From Candidatus Obscuribacter sp. (lineage in GTDB: Bacteria > Cyanobacteriota > Vampirovibrionia > Obscuribacterales > Obscuribacteraceae), in NCBI GenBank assembly GCA_021772095.1, contig JADYXR010000030.1, positions 145,734 to 209,733 on the forward strand: DNA of 64,000 bases, in the 5' to 3' direction. Below the pieces are notes generated by a model. That model was not told the DNA's origin. It made no database searches and saw only the letters and a list, made by a program, of their open reading frames with translations. Both the position numbers and the translations under genes were made by a program. Below, one piece after another: positions 43,539 to 53,897 of the stretch (position 1 is the first letter of the stretch; every line of letters begins with the position of its first letter).

Positions 43539-44716
43539 TGAAACTGGCAACTAAATTCGGAAATTACGGCGGCACTTTCGTGCCGGAGACACTGATGCCG
43601 GCGCTTGAACAGCTCGAAGATTCATTCTTAAGGTTTAGCGCTGACACCGATTGCATGGAGGACTTGAGTCAACGGCTCAAGCACTACGCAGGCAGACCGA
43701 CTCCACTTTACTATGCCGAGAACCTTTCCAGAGAATGGGGAGCGCAGATCTATTTGAAGCGCGAAGACCTGCTTCATGGTGGCGCGCACAAAACAAACAA
43801 CGCCCTGGGGCAAGCGCTGCTCGCCAAGTTCATGGGCAAACAACGCATTATCGCCGAGACCGGCGCCGGGCAGCACGGCGTTGCTTGTGCCATGGCGGGC
43901 GCAATGCTCGGCATACCAGTTGAAGTTTACATGGGCACAGTAGACGTGGAGCGTCAGCATCAAAACGTCCAGCGAATGGAACTGCTTGGGGCGCGAGTGC
44001 ATCGCGTCGACATCGGCGGACGCACGCTGAAAGACGCCATCAACGCGGCTTTGAGAGATTGGGTTTCTAATCTAGACAGCACTCATTACGTGCTCGGAAC
44101 AGCTGCTGGTCCACATCCGTTTCCAACCATTGTCAAATTCTTCCAGAGCATAATTGGCAAGGAAGCCAAAGACCAATTTAGTCAAATGACCGGCACGATG
44201 CCTGACGAGGTTGTCGCATGCGTCGGTGGAGGTTCCAACGCAATCGGCATCTTCTCAGCCTTCATCGACCTACCAGAGGTCGCTCTCGTCGGTGTTGAAC
44301 CTGCCGGCAAAGGCATCGAAAGCACCGAGCATGGTGCTGTGTTGCAACTCGGTTCAGACGGATGCCTGCACGGAATGATCAGCAAAGTGCTGCAAGACCC
44401 AAGCGGGCAGATCAAAGATACCCACAGTATCGCTGCTGGTCTCGACTATCCATCCGTCGGACCAGAGCACGCACACCTGAGCACCATCGGTAGAGCCACC
44501 TACTCATTCGCTTCCGACGTGGAAGCCGTCGAGACATATCAGGAAGTTTCCAGACTGGAAGGAATCATTCCTGCATTGGAAAGCTCACACGCACTTGCGT
44601 ATGTCAAAAGAAACGGTCACGGCAAGCTCTACGGCAAACGTGTTCTAGTAAATGTATCTGGTCGCGGTGACAAAGATTTAGAGAGGATCTTGGAATATGT
44701 CCAACAGAATAGATAA
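43538..44716 (+). CDS. trpB: Tryptophan synthase beta chain
   Basis: The 392-residue enzyme has the PLP Lys in [19 protein letters not shown], plus [13 protein letters not shown], the [12 protein letters not shown] phosphate-cofactor loop, and [17 protein letters not shown] [14 protein letters not shown]. It makes tryptophan from indole and serine. It is the TrpB1 type, which pairs with TrpA. Its stop overlaps trpA by 20 bp. Confidence 0.97.
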   Translation: MKLATKFGNYGGTFVPETLMPALEQLEDSFLRFSADTDCMEDLSQRLKHYAGRPTPLYYAENLSREWGAQIYLKREDLLHGGAHKTNNALGQALLAKFMGKQRIIAETGAGQHGVACAMAGAMLGIPVEVYMGTVDVERQHQNVQRMELLGARVHRVDIGGRTLKDAINAALRDWVSNLDSTHYVLGTAAGPHPFPTIVKFFQSIIGKEAKDQFSQMTGTMPDEVVACVGGGSNAIGIFSAFIDLPEVALVGVEPAGKGIESTEHGAVLQLGSDGCLHGMISKVLQDPSGQIKDTHSIAAGLDYPSVGPEHAHLSTIGRATYSFASDVEAVETYQEVSRLEGIIPALESSHALAYVKRNGHGKLYGKRVLVNVSGRGDKDLERILEYVQQNR

Positions 44717-45566
44717 GACATTCAACTCGCTGCGGCAAGAAAATCGCAAAGCATTCATCCCATTCACTGTGCTCGGCTACCCCGATCGCGAAACCAGTCT
44801 CACTGCAATCCAGACCATGATTGATAACGGCGCAGACGTTCTCGAGCTGGGTCTACCGTTCTCCGATCCGATGGCGGACGGTCAGATTATCGAAAGCGCA
44901 TCGAAAGCAGTTGTCGAAACGGGATTCACCACAGGCGATGCACTTGAACTAATTGCCTCAATCAGAGAGCGCAATAAAAACATACCGATTGTAATAATGA
45001 GCTACTTCAACCTAGCTCTGGCACGCGGTATCGAGAAGTTTATGAAAGACTTGAATAGCGCCGGAGCCGATGGAATTACTTTCGTCGACTTGCCCCCGGA
45101 AGAAGGCGAATCAGTTTTCACAATCGCGAAAGAAAACGGTATTGCGCCTGTCATGCTGGTTTCACCACTAACATCGCCGGAGCGATTGACCCGAATTCTT
45201 GCTCACGCATCGGGATATCTCTATCTAATTTCGAGAGCCGGCACAACCGGTATTGCCGAAAAGTTCGATGACAAATTATCCACATTGATCGCCATGCTCC
45301 GCTCCCAGAGCCAACTGCCAGTGTGTATTGGTTTCGGCATTTCAAAACCTGAACATGTGACCAAGATGCTCGATCTTGGCGCAGATGGAGTTGTAGTCGG
45401 ATCGAAATTAGTCGAAATTTTAAAAGACCTTTCGCTCCCAGATCCAAAAACTAGCGACGTCACAACCCACAATCCAAACGCTCGCAATGACTTGTTTACA
45501 GCAGCAGTTAAACAATTAGTCCAAGCTACCGCAAAGATTGAACAATGCACTTCGCTACAGTCCTAA
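44697..45566 (+). CDS. trpA: Tryptophan synthase alpha chain
   Basis: The 289-residue barrel has [18 protein letters not shown], with the catalytic Glu and Asp, and ISRAGTTGI and [12 protein letters not shown]. It cleaves indole-3-glycerol phosphate to indole for TrpB. It is the last gene of the operon. The last 40 residues are longer than typical. No terminator was seen after it. Confidence 0.97.
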   Translation: MSNRIDKTFNSLRQENRKAFIPFTVLGYPDRETSLTAIQTMIDNGADVLELGLPFSDPMADGQIIESASKAVVETGFTTGDALELIASIRERNKNIPIVIMSYFNLALARGIEKFMKDLNSAGADGITFVDLPPEEGESVFTIAKENGIAPVMLVSPLTSPERLTRILAHASGYLYLISRAGTTGIAEKFDDKLSTLIAMLRSQSQLPVCIGFGISKPEHVTKMLDLGADGVVVGSKLVEILKDLSLPDPKTSDVTTHNPNARNDLFTAAVKQLVQATAKIEQCTSLQS

Positions 45567-45648
45567 CGCTCGCTCTCGCCAAACTCAAAGAATTTGCAGG
45601 ATATAATATGGACTGGAGCCCCACTGGACAGTACGGAGGATAGGTCTT

Positions 45649-46270
45649 ATGGCAAATCCCGCGAATTTACCAAAAAGAATGAGCGTCGACGACTTTCTTC
45701 GCTTTGAGGAGAGTTCATCAACCAAACATGAATATTTGAATGGTCAAATATTCGAAAAGCATGGTGGCACACTCGCTCATGGCGCTATCGTAGTTAACAT
45801 CGCAACAGCGTTGCGCAATCATCTTAAAGGTGGTCCCTGCAAAGTCTACGCTGCTAATGCGATGGTAAGAATCGACGCGAACAATAGTTTTTTATTATCC
45901 GGATGTGATGGTCGACCGCGAACCTTTGCAAAAATCGAACCTGTTTATCAAAACTCCAAGCATAATTTTTGAAGTCATGTCGAGTTCCACAGCCTCAACA
46001 GATCGACGTGAAAAGCTCGTTGCATACCAGCAGCTACCGACACTTCTGACCTATGTGCTCGTAGCGCAGAGCAAGAAGTTTGTAGAAATTTATCGAAAAG
46101 AGCGGGACAACTGGACTGTTGAGCGACTCGGTGCGAACGAAACCTTTGAAGTCTTAATTGAAGGCGATAAGTCTATTGAATTGTCAGTGAGCGAGATTTA
46201 CGAAGACATCGATTTGGACGAATCTCCCGAGCTTCAGATCCATGACAATGTTGAGGTCTACACCTATTAA
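45649..46270 (+). pseudogene. Uma2-family gene broken by a frameshift
   Basis: The first part (45649-45972) matches the Uma2 N-terminal half: MSVDDFLRFEESSSTKHEYL, AHGAIVVNIATALRNHL, VRIDANNS. The second part, in the +1 frame (from about 45900), continues with YYPDVMV, then IIFEVMSSSTASTDRREKL and LTYVLVAQ. The break is in a run of six T at 45888-45893; removing one T joins the two halves. Uma2 proteins are restriction-endonuclease-like and abundant in cyanobacteria. It may be a pseudogene, a sequencing error, or a phase-variable gene. A TATAAT at about 45602 could be its -10. Confidence 0.75.
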
Positions 46271-46555
46271 TCGCGCTTAGCAAAGAGGACCGGCTCCCCA
46301 AAGTGGCGCGGTTGTTTCTGGTTTAGCCACTCGTCCGCTCAACTGCTTGTGTCATTTACCTCCACGAAAATGGGCTGACAAAACAGTCGGCTTTCTTTGC
46401 GCTGCCGGTGGTCGGTCCAGCTATATGTCCGATGCTTAGCAGCGACCAAAAATCAACCCAAGAAAACATTTGAAAATTCTTTCCCAAAGTTCCTCCTAAT
46501 TTCCAAAAGCCAGGCGTAAACGCTATTCCCCCATACACGTGCACGGCAATAGCGT
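46271..46555. other. Intergenic region before the pseudokinase
   Basis: A 285-bp stretch without a supported gene; no hairpin, promoter or family-bearing frame was seen. Confidence 0.4.
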
Positions 46556-47812
46556 ATGAAACAACTCAACCCAGAACTCCGCCTGACTGGTCCTCCCCGA
46601 CTGTGTCGGGAAGTTTCTGGCCCAAACATGACAACGCTTGGAATGCTGCTGTGGGACAAGGTCACGCTCGACGTTGATCTAGTCCTTCAGATTTTTATTG
46701 GCGTTTGCGAACTTTTAGAAGAAACCCATAAGCAAGGATACGCAGTCGGCACACTGCATCCGGAAGGGATAGTCATCGTTCGAATGGGCAAGGAGTTGAC
46801 TTCCGTCCATATAAAAAAATCGGGAGCACCATGTGGAGTGGCATTCACCGATGAGATTAGTTTGCCGTTCGAGAAAACTTGCTACTTGAGTCCTGAACAA
46901 CTGGACGGCTTGTCGCCATCGCCGCGTTCCGACATCTATGCGATTGGAAGCATGATGTACACCGCGTTGACCGGCACGCCACCATTCACGACAAAAGAGT
47001 CTCAGAAAATATGTTTGGTGAAAACTACCAAACCACTTGAGTCCGCATACGAACACAAAGTCGCTTTTTTTGAAACCGTGATCAAGCGTTGTTTAAAAAG
47101 CGATGAAAGCAAACGTTATAGATCGGTTGAAGATTTACGAATGGAGCTCCGCGGCGTTCTCGACGGCGTTCCACCAATCAAGCAACCCGCGCAGAAGGTG
47201 GTCTTCCCTTTCATGAAACTCAAAAACGTTCTGGTATCATTCACTGCGACTCTCGTGATTCTCATTTGCATGGCATCGATTAATGGCACACAAGGGCTGA
47301 CAGAGCCAGTTATCGAGGGAGTGTGGAACAAGACGCCTGACCAATACGAGTACGGTGACCCATTTTCAATAACGGTTACAACAAACCGAAAAAGTTACGC
47401 ATACATCATCTACATCGATGACAAAGATTACACAGTTTCGCTCTATCCATCAAAGGATCAGGGCAGCAACGTAGTCGCAGCAGCGACTCCACTAATGATC
47501 GGAACCTTGTCGAATAACATGATGCAAGTCGATGAATCAAAAGGAAAAATTGTGCTCGTAAGCATCGCCGCAGTACGCGGAGAAGCAGCAAAGAGCCAAC
47601 TCTTAACGGAACAAGACTGGATGCCGGGACAACCCGCAGATCACCGCTTGCGAATTTCAGGCAGCGAACTTTTACAACGCTTGTCGCGTATAAAACAAGA
47701 TTACCCTGACGTGGTCGAGTACAAGATCGAAGACGCACCGCGCGCAAAGCAACGCACAAAACCGCTTCGTTTCGGCAAACCTGATCGGATCGAAATTACA
47801 CTTGGTCGATAA
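46556..47812 (+). CDS. Pseudokinase with membrane helix and outer domain
   Basis: The 418-residue protein begins within the C-lobe of a Ser/Thr kinase fold. The whole ATP-binding N-lobe is missing; the catalytic HRD loop is changed to GTLHPEGIVIV and no DFG is seen. The later parts remain: CYLSPEQLDGL, RSDIYAIGSMMYTALTGTPPF and RYRSVEDLRMEL. A membrane helix (about 222-242) is followed by about 170 residues resembling a DUF4384-type outer domain (SITVTTNRKSYAYIIYIDDK). It is expected to be catalytically dead and may sense or scaffold. No N-lobe sequence lies upstream. Confidence 0.75.
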   Translation: MKQLNPELRLTGPPRLCREVSGPNMTTLGMLLWDKVTLDVDLVLQIFIGVCELLEETHKQGYAVGTLHPEGIVIVRMGKELTSVHIKKSGAPCGVAFTDEISLPFEKTCYLSPEQLDGLSPSPRSDIYAIGSMMYTALTGTPPFTTKESQKICLVKTTKPLESAYEHKVAFFETVIKRCLKSDESKRYRSVEDLRMELRGVLDGVPPIKQPAQKVVFPFMKLKNVLVSFTATLVILICMASINGTQGLTEPVIEGVWNKTPDQYEYGDPFSITVTTNRKSYAYIIYIDDKDYTVSLYPSKDQGSNVVAAATPLMIGTLSNNMMQVDESKGKIVLVSIAAVRGEAAKSQLLTEQDWMPGQPADHRLRISGSELLQRLSRIKQDYPDVVEYKIEDAPRAKQRTKPLRFGKPDRIEITLGR

Positions 47813-47816
47813 AAGT

Positions 47817-48698
47817 TTAACGGGTTGGATCAGCGTCGGAAACTGAAGGCGCCCGCAATTTATTGAGTAACTCCAAATTTTCTCCGAAATATTCTTCGAG
47901 AGTTTGCGGTTCCGCTTTAGTTAGCTTAGAGAAATCGTCCGTGAGTTTAGACTGTTCGCCCTTCGAAATGGCTTGGAACCAGCCGATCTCAAGGTTTTGC
48001 TTTCCTTTTGAAACGTCAGCAGCATTTAATCGATTTTGTGTTTCAGTCAAGAATTCGTTTACGTATTTCAAATCCTTTCCAACCAGATATCCAATTCGAC
48101 GCGCAACATCATCAATGCTCAGCAATTCCGGACCTGTAATCTCAAGCACGCCGCCTGGCTTAGCTAAAACGGCAGCAGCTGCCGCACGCGCCACATCCTC
48201 ACGTGAAACAAAGGCACCATTGCCGGTGCCACCAGGTCCACGAATAACTCCATTGGCGTCAAATTTCTCCAAGAAATGGTCCAAGTAGAATGACGGCCGA
48301 AGCACAGTGTGAGGAACTCCTGAAGCCGCCAAAAACTTTTCGCTCTGATAGTGGTCGCGGCAATAAGGAAACTCCGACTCAGGAGTCGCTCCCAGCAACG
48401 ATAGATAGACAACGTGCCCAACATTCGCTGCTTTGGCGGCATCAAATGCGTATTTGTGACCGACACATCTGTTTCCCGGGAGAGCTTGACCCGAGATTAT
48501 CAAAGCCGTGTAGATGCCGTCGAACGCAGTCTCAAGAGATTCCTGATCTTCGAAATCGCCAAATACTTTCTCCACACCTTCATAGTCAGGCAAATTGTCA
48601 GGCGTGCGAGACATCAAGCGCAATGGCTGCTGCTGAGAAACCAAGTATTTCGCCACTCTACTGCCAATTCGCCCAGACGCGCCAGTTACCAAAATCAT
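47817..48698 (-). CDS. NmrA-like NAD(P)-binding reductase
   Basis: The 293-residue protein starts MILVTGASGRIGSRVA, the dinucleotide motif of the atypical short-chain dehydrogenase (NmrA/HSCARG) group, and continues with VYLSLLGATPESEF, YQSEKFLAASGVPHTVLRPSFY and FVSREDVARAAAA. These proteins are redox sensors or NAD(P)H:quinone/azo reductases; the real role is unknown. It is convergent with the pseudokinase gene, 4 bp apart. Confidence 0.88.
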   Translation of the reverse strand: MILVTGASGRIGSRVAKYLVSQQQPLRLMSRTPDNLPDYEGVEKVFGDFEDQESLETAFDGIYTALIISGQALPGNRCVGHKYAFDAAKAANVGHVVYLSLLGATPESEFPYCRDHYQSEKFLAASGVPHTVLRPSFYLDHFLEKFDANGVIRGPGGTGNGAFVSREDVARAAAAAVLAKPGGVLEITGPELLSIDDVARRIGYLVGKDLKYVNEFLTETQNRLNAADVSKGKQNLEIGWFQAISKGEQSKLTDDFSKLTKAEPQTLEEYFGENLELLNKLRAPSVSDADPTR

Positions 48699-48861
48699 CC
48701 GTCAATCCTCATGAATTGAGTGTGATTATACAACCCTATTGTTGCTGTCATCTTTGTTGAGAAGCAACGCTAAGCTGTGTGAGAGCAACCGTGTCGCGTG
48801 ACTAGCCGCGTATCATGCGCGATTGCCAGCGACCAAGCGCAAATCGATTCAAGAAGAATTC

Positions 48862-48996
48862 ATGAACGACATCGCTGATAGAAAAAAAACAACCCCAAAG
48901 ACAAAACCGCGAATCTTGAGTAAACTCGCAAGACGCGGCTTTGACGGCATGAGTGAAGATAGAAGCTCAACACTCACGATTGCTTTATGGATTTAG
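48862..48996 (+). CDS. Possible small basic protein (44 aa)
   Basis: A frame from ATG 48862 to TAG 48994-48996 gives a Lys/Arg/Thr-rich peptide (ADRKKTTPKTKPR and LARRGFDGMSEDRS). An AAGAAG sits before the ATG. It overlaps the neighbour's stop codon by 4 bp. Weak support. Confidence 0.35.
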   Translation: MNDIADRKKTTPKTKPRILSKLARRGFDGMSEDRSSTLTIALWI

Positions 48997-49613
48997 TTCG
49001 ATGCTGCGCCGATTCTCAACAGATTCGACAGCATTTGATGTTTGAGGTAATAGAACGATTTCAATCTTTCGAAATCATCGACAGCACCTTTAACACGCAT
49101 GGCTAAACGGTTTTGATTTCCGCGCAGCGCTTTAGAAGTAGGCGTCGCTTCGGTGTGCTCAGTGTGTGCCCACAGCTGCATTGCTGGTTCGTCAATCAAC
49201 TGACGACGCAGTTTTTCATCTTGGAACAGATCGATAATGCGACCTTGATCGTTTCCTTTGATGATAAACAGTTTGTCGAACTCAGGATGACCAACGACGA
49301 TATCCTGCATGCCGAGCGCTTTTGCGAAACCATCGCTCCACTTCTCAGGATAGATCGAAAATTTGAAATCGCCGAGTGGATTGTAATTAGTTTCAACAGT
49401 CGTGTGATCGTGACCACCTTGTTTGCCTGGGTGCATGGTGTAAGTCAACGACCAACCGCTATCTTGGACCGGAACAATCACGCTCATCTCGGTGTGGCTA
49501 GAATCCGGATTCGGATCTTCTACGTCAGCTTTATACTCGTCGGCGAACTCCATCCAGACGTACTTCCATCCGTAAATTCTGCTGTGCATTTTAGTCACTG
49601 ATGCATTCCTCAT
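48993..49613 (-). CDS. Hypothetical protein (206 aa), DUF3137-like
   Basis: The sequence around GHPEFDKLFIIKGNDQGRII and LFQDEKLRRQLI recalls DUF3137-type proteins, but this is a resemblance by eye. There is no signal peptide or membrane segment. Three starts are possible in frame (TTG 49685, ATG 49613, ATG 49592), none with a good ribosome binding site; the middle one is reported. Function unknown. Confidence 0.65.
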   Translation of the reverse strand: MRNASVTKMHSRIYGWKYVWMEFADEYKADVEDPNPDSSHTEMSVIVPVQDSGWSLTYTMHPGKQGGHDHTTVETNYNPLGDFKFSIYPEKWSDGFAKALGMQDIVVGHPEFDKLFIIKGNDQGRIIDLFQDEKLRRQLIDEPAMQLWAHTEHTEATPTSKALRGNQNRLAMRVKGAVDDFERLKSFYYLKHQMLSNLLRIGAASN

Positions 49614-49934
49614 AAAATTTCGTCGAGCGTTTCGCCGCGAGTTGAATCTCTTACCGCCCCAGGAGTCGCGGATTGAGCGAAACAATTGATTTGATAGTTA
49701 TATCAGATAAACAATTAAATGCCAGCTAATCCGCCGGTCTGTGTATTACTAAGATACGAAGCCGGTCCAATTCGGGGTTTGCGGAGTTGACAAGATTTTC
49801 ATCAATCAAGTTTCATCAATCAAGAAATAGCTTGATCGGATGGCGAAAACGGGACGACCGCAACAAAATGTGCCAAAATCCGTAAGGCGGCTTGAGGAGC
49901 CAATTGGTTCGCTCGCCGTGAAGGATTCAAGGAC

Positions 49935-51320
49935 ATGACTGTTAGCAAAACCAGTGACACTCTGAAAGAAGACAAAAGCTCAGAGCTGATCACAGGCAAT
50001 TTGTGGCGCGCCATCTGGGTGATGTCGTGGCCGCTTTTGATCATGACGGTTGCGACCAGTCTGGTCGGGGTCGCGGATCTTTATGTCGCGGGCTCACTGG
50101 GTTCCGCTACACAGGCGGCAGTTGGCTTATCGGAACATATCATTTTCATGTTCCAACTTTTCTTGATGGCTACAGGAACAGGAACTACTGCCATTGTTGC
50201 AAGACATTGGGGTTCTGGAAACAAACGACGCGCAACGCGATTCGCTGGACAATCACTGCTACTCTCGATTTCACTCGGTGTCGGGCTGACAATTCTGGCT
50301 CACTTCATCGCGCATTTTGCCCTGGGCGTTTTCTCGCAATCGACAGAGGTCCGAGAGCTGGGGCAAACTTACCTCAGTCTCTACAGCTTTGCGATGATTC
50401 CGATGAGCATCGTGTATGTCGCAAACGCCGCATTCAATGCCATCGGCGATTCAAAAACGACATTGCTGATTGTTCTTATAATGACTGCCATTCAAATTGC
50501 TGGCGACATACTCACTGTAATTTACGGATGGCCGGTTCCAGGACTTGGTCTGCGCGGAATAGCGCTCGCATCGCTAGTCGGCAGTGCTGTCGGCGCCGTG
50601 GTGGCACTGTACAAAATAAGTCAATCACCATTGCGAAAATGCCTTGTGCAAATTTTGCCAATGTCTCAGCAAATGATTAAACGAATTGCGGTAATTGGCA
50701 TTCCATCAGCGATTCAACGAATGGCATGGTCGTTATCCGTATTCGGTTTGTTCTTTATATTGGCGAGTTGCAAAAATCCAACTGAAGGACAAGCGGCGTG
50801 GGCAATCGGCATGCGCGTCGAAGGCATGCTGTTCATGCCGATCATGGCGCTCTCCATGGCAGTCGCATCGATCGTCGGACAAAACTTGGGCGCTCGAGAA
50901 ATCGACAGAGCCGTCGACGCCGGATGGCGTGTCACCTACGTAGGCATGGGTATGCTCACTGTAATGGGCATCCTCTTATATGTAATGGCCGAGCCCATCG
51001 CGATGCTTATGAGTCACGATCCAACCACGATTAAAATCGTTATTTCGTACCTCAAGATCAACGCTACCGCGCAACCGTTTCTTGCTCTGGCAATGATTCT
51101 AAGCGGCGCTCTTCAAGGTGCCGCAGACACGAAAAGCCCCATGTACATTACGTTCATATGCAACTGGCTTATTCGCTTGCCCGTCGCCTATCTGCTCGCT
51201 CTGGTACTAAATATGGAGACAGCCGGTTGCTGGTGGTCGATGTCCCTGTCGTGCGTCGTGATGGGTCTACTTACCGCCTGGCGGTTCAAGAGCCTTAGCT
51301 GGACGAAGACTCACGTGTGA
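49935..51320 (+). CDS. MATE-family multidrug/Na+ antiporter
   Basis: The 461-residue membrane protein has about 12 hydrophobic segments and the MATE pattern of two related halves: LWRAIWVMSWPLLIMTVATS, ADLYVAGSLG, GTGTTAIVARHWGSGNKRRA and, in the second half, GQNLGAREIDRAVDAGW. MATE proteins export cationic drugs or metabolites in exchange for H+ or Na+. Its 3' end overlaps the next, convergent gene by 54 bp. Confidence 0.92.
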   Translation: MTVSKTSDTLKEDKSSELITGNLWRAIWVMSWPLLIMTVATSLVGVADLYVAGSLGSATQAAVGLSEHIIFMFQLFLMATGTGTTAIVARHWGSGNKRRATRFAGQSLLLSISLGVGLTILAHFIAHFALGVFSQSTEVRELGQTYLSLYSFAMIPMSIVYVANAAFNAIGDSKTTLLIVLIMTAIQIAGDILTVIYGWPVPGLGLRGIALASLVGSAVGAVVALYKISQSPLRKCLVQILPMSQQMIKRIAVIGIPSAIQRMAWSLSVFGLFFILASCKNPTEGQAAWAIGMRVEGMLFMPIMALSMAVASIVGQNLGAREIDRAVDAGWRVTYVGMGMLTVMGILLYVMAEPIAMLMSHDPTTIKIVISYLKINATAQPFLALAMILSGALQGAADTKSPMYITFICNWLIRLPVAYLLALVLNMETAGCWWSMSLSCVVMGLLTAWRFKSLSWTKTHV

Positions 51321-52760
51321 CATAAGCATCGCAAGAACGAACCAGTGCAGGAGCCGAACGTGACCAGTTCCGAAATTGTACTCGAAAAAGCCTGCCACCA
51401 TGAGCGATACTACGCCACCAAAAATCCCTAGTGCGACCGCAGAGTAGAATGCGTCATTCAGGGGACTGCGCCAGTTTTTAAACGCGACGAAGAGCGAGGA
51501 CAGTTCCAAATATACGAACGCTAGCAGTCCGATCACACCCATCGTCGTCAGAATCTGAAAAATATTACTGTGGGCATGAACCAACATTGTCGATTTGCCT
51601 GGAACAATCGCCTCAGGAATATCGAACTTAGGAAAGTTGCGCGCGCCCACACCGACCACGGGGTGCTGCTTCCAGACCTCGATGGACTTTTCCCAGATAA
51701 CAAAACGTGCCTGAACTCCAACATCCGCTTTCGGATTGTTGATTATCGGAACGATTCTAGTTTGAACAACTGGAACGGTAAACCATGCGATGGCACCAGC
51801 CAAAATCAGAACCAAGAAACCGCGCATGAACGTTTTCAACGAAACCATCCAAGCGATCACAAGCGTCGCAACCAGCATGCCGAGCCACGCACTGCGTTCG
51901 CTCGCGAAGAATACACCGGCTAAGTTACAAGCAGCAATCATATAAAACAGCGGCGCGTTTTTGAAAACACTTTTGAATCCACCAGTAAAAACCAGCGCCA
52001 GCGAAAGGCACGCTGTAACCGCCATCTGACCTGCGTAAGCCATAGGCATTCCCATGAAACCGGACGCCTGCAGCCAGGGATAATCAAATGGATGATAGTG
52101 AAAAATCTGTTGAATAGAGCCCCAGATTCCAGCGATGGCCCCGAATGAAAGAAGCACTACAACGGTCTTAGAAATCAGCTGCGGAGATGTTCTAAACGCA
52201 TGGTAGGCAACGAAGTAAACAAGAAAAGTTCTAAGCGTTGACATCGAAGAGAATCCTTCCTTGATGCCACCATTAAAAATTCCGGATATAAAAACGGCTA
52301 TTGCGAAAACTAACAGCGGTATCGCCAACGGTGCCAGGTTAATCGAAGTAAGCGCGGGAATTGAACAAATTGGTTTGCCAGTCGATTGGTTGACGGGCAC
52401 AGCTACAGACTCGGTTCCATGCCCGGTTCCCAGCTGAGTTCCGCCGGACTCAATTCCGGAAGTTGAAGTTTCAGTTGAAGGCCTAGCTGATGGTCCACCT
52501 GACGACCCAGCTCCAGACCCGGTTGAAGTTTCAGCGACCTTCGATTCAAGACACGCTTCGCCGTTACCTGACGAGGCAATCTCCTCACCGCGTTTCAAAA
52601 GCACAATCTCGATTATCGCGCGCGCCGCATAAAGCACCAGACCCACAATCAAAAAGATCCACGCATACGTGATCGGCAGGAAAACCGCTACCGCATAGGC
52701 GAGGATCACAAATTCCTCTAGCTTTGCTGTACGCTGATAGAATGCTTGAAGTTTAGTCAC
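51267..52760 (-). CDS. O-antigen ligase/polymerase-like membrane protein
   Basis: The 497-residue protein has about 12 hydrophobic segments with the Wzy_C-type periplasmic loop (RFVIWEKSIEVWKQHPVVGVGARNF, then HAHSNIFQILTTMG), the hallmark of O-antigen ligases and polymerases. An about 60-residue Ser/Gly/Thr-rich insertion (residues 65-125) interrupts an N-terminal loop. It presumably transfers or joins glycans at the inner-membrane outer face. It starts 14 bp downstream of trpS on the same strand. Confidence 0.85.
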   Translation of the reverse strand: MTKLQAFYQRTAKLEEFVILAYAVAVFLPITYAWIFLIVGLVLYAARAIIEIVLLKRGEEIASSGNGEACLESKVAETSTGSGAGSSGGPSARPSTETSTSGIESGGTQLGTGHGTESVAVPVNQSTGKPICSIPALTSINLAPLAIPLLVFAIAVFISGIFNGGIKEGFSSMSTLRTFLVYFVAYHAFRTSPQLISKTVVVLLSFGAIAGIWGSIQQIFHYHPFDYPWLQASGFMGMPMAYAGQMAVTACLSLALVFTGGFKSVFKNAPLFYMIAACNLAGVFFASERSAWLGMLVATLVIAWMVSLKTFMRGFLVLILAGAIAWFTVPVVQTRIVPIINNPKADVGVQARFVIWEKSIEVWKQHPVVGVGARNFPKFDIPEAIVPGKSTMLVHAHSNIFQILTTMGVIGLLAFVYLELSSLFVAFKNWRSPLNDAFYSAVALGIFGGVVSLMVAGFFEYNFGTGHVRLLHWFVLAMLMSHVSLRPAKALEPPGGK

Positions 52761-52773
52761 TAAACCCGCGCTG

Positions 52774-53814
52774 TTAGTCGTTGTTCCAGTTAATCAGTCC
52801 CATGATTTCCCGGACGTCACGGAGCGTTTGCTTCGCTGTTTCTCTCGCTTTTTTGTTTCCGTACTCGAGAATCTGTTTGACCTTTTCAGGATCCTTAGCA
52901 AGTTGCTCGCGTTTTTCTCTAATCGGTCGAAGCGAATCGTTGATTTTTCCGGCAAGACGTTTTTTACAATCGACGCAGCCGATCTGCGCGCTTTCGCACT
53001 CTGTCTTGACTTGATCGAGAATGTCCGCGCCAAAAATCTTGTACATCGGCCAAGGCACTTCGCATAAATCCGTGTGACCAGGATCGGTTCGCGCGATTCT
53101 GGTTCTATCAGTGATCATTTTTAAGACTTGTTTTGTGGTATCAGCATCGGTATCAGCAAGTTTGATATCGTTGTTCGCCGATTTACCCATCTTCTGCCCG
53201 TCGGTGCCCTTGAGCAGCGGTGTTGAAGTGAATTCCGGACGTGGTTCCGGGAAATAATCAACACCGAATGTACTGTTGAATTTTCTAGCAAGATTTCGAG
53301 CGAATTCCAGATGCGACTCTTGATCTTTTCCAACCGGAACGAGCTCACCTTTGAATGTGAGGATGTCGGCACTCATCAAAACCGGATAACCGAGCAGTCC
53401 GTAGGTCGCTTTGTCGCGAGCTTCTTCCTCGTCGTTGGCGAGCATCCGCACCATGTCTTTAAGTGTCGGTTCTCTCTCGACCCAATTTTGTTGCGTGATC
53501 ATCGAGAGCAACAAATGCAGTTCAGCAATTTCAGGAATGCCGGACTGAACATAAATCGTCGACACTTCCGGATCGATTCCTGCAGCCAGCCAGTCAAGCG
53601 CAATTTCGTAGATGTTATTTTTGATACCACTCGTATCTTGTGCTTTCGTGGTCAGCGCATGCCAATCGACGATGCAAAAATACGATTCGTACTCAGACTG
53701 GAATCGCACCCAATTAGTCAGCACACCAAAGTAATGCCCGAGATGCAAGCGCCCCGTCGGGCGCATCCCGGACATAATTCGTTTAGTCTTCGTGGTCGAA
53801 AGAGTCGAGGTCAA
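52774..53814 (-). CDS. trpS: Tryptophanyl-tRNA synthetase
   Basis: The 346-residue class I synthetase has the HIGH-type motif HLGHYFG after SGMRPTGRL, the LLGYPVLMSADIL loop, VPVGKDQESHLEFARN and the KMSKS variant KMGKS. It charges tRNA-Trp, which is also the signal read by the trp leader peptide. The start is TTG 53814 with an AGGA just upstream; ATG 53775 is the only other good candidate but would shorten the usual N-terminus. No T-box was seen upstream. Confidence 0.96.
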   Translation of the reverse strand: MTSTLSTTKTKRIMSGMRPTGRLHLGHYFGVLTNWVRFQSEYESYFCIVDWHALTTKAQDTSGIKNNIYEIALDWLAAGIDPEVSTIYVQSGIPEIAELHLLLSMITQQNWVEREPTLKDMVRMLANDEEEARDKATYGLLGYPVLMSADILTFKGELVPVGKDQESHLEFARNLARKFNSTFGVDYFPEPRPEFTSTPLLKGTDGQKMGKSANNDIKLADTDADTTKQVLKMITDRTRIARTDPGHTDLCEVPWPMYKIFGADILDQVKTECESAQIGCVDCKKRLAGKINDSLRPIREKREQLAKDPEKVKQILEYGNKKARETAKQTLRDVREIMGLINWNND

Positions 53815-53897
53815 GATTCCTGGCCTTTATCGCAGATCGAGCGCGTGACGACGCGCCCTGGGGGCTAGCCGAGCATTAGCGCAGCGGTGCGCGAGTC

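Noticed and set aside
45885..45900. Programmed -1 frameshift at the slippery heptamer T TTT TTA in the Uma2 gene
   Set aside because: The heptamer is present, but the second half of the gene is in the +1 frame; a -1 shift would meet a stop within a few codons.
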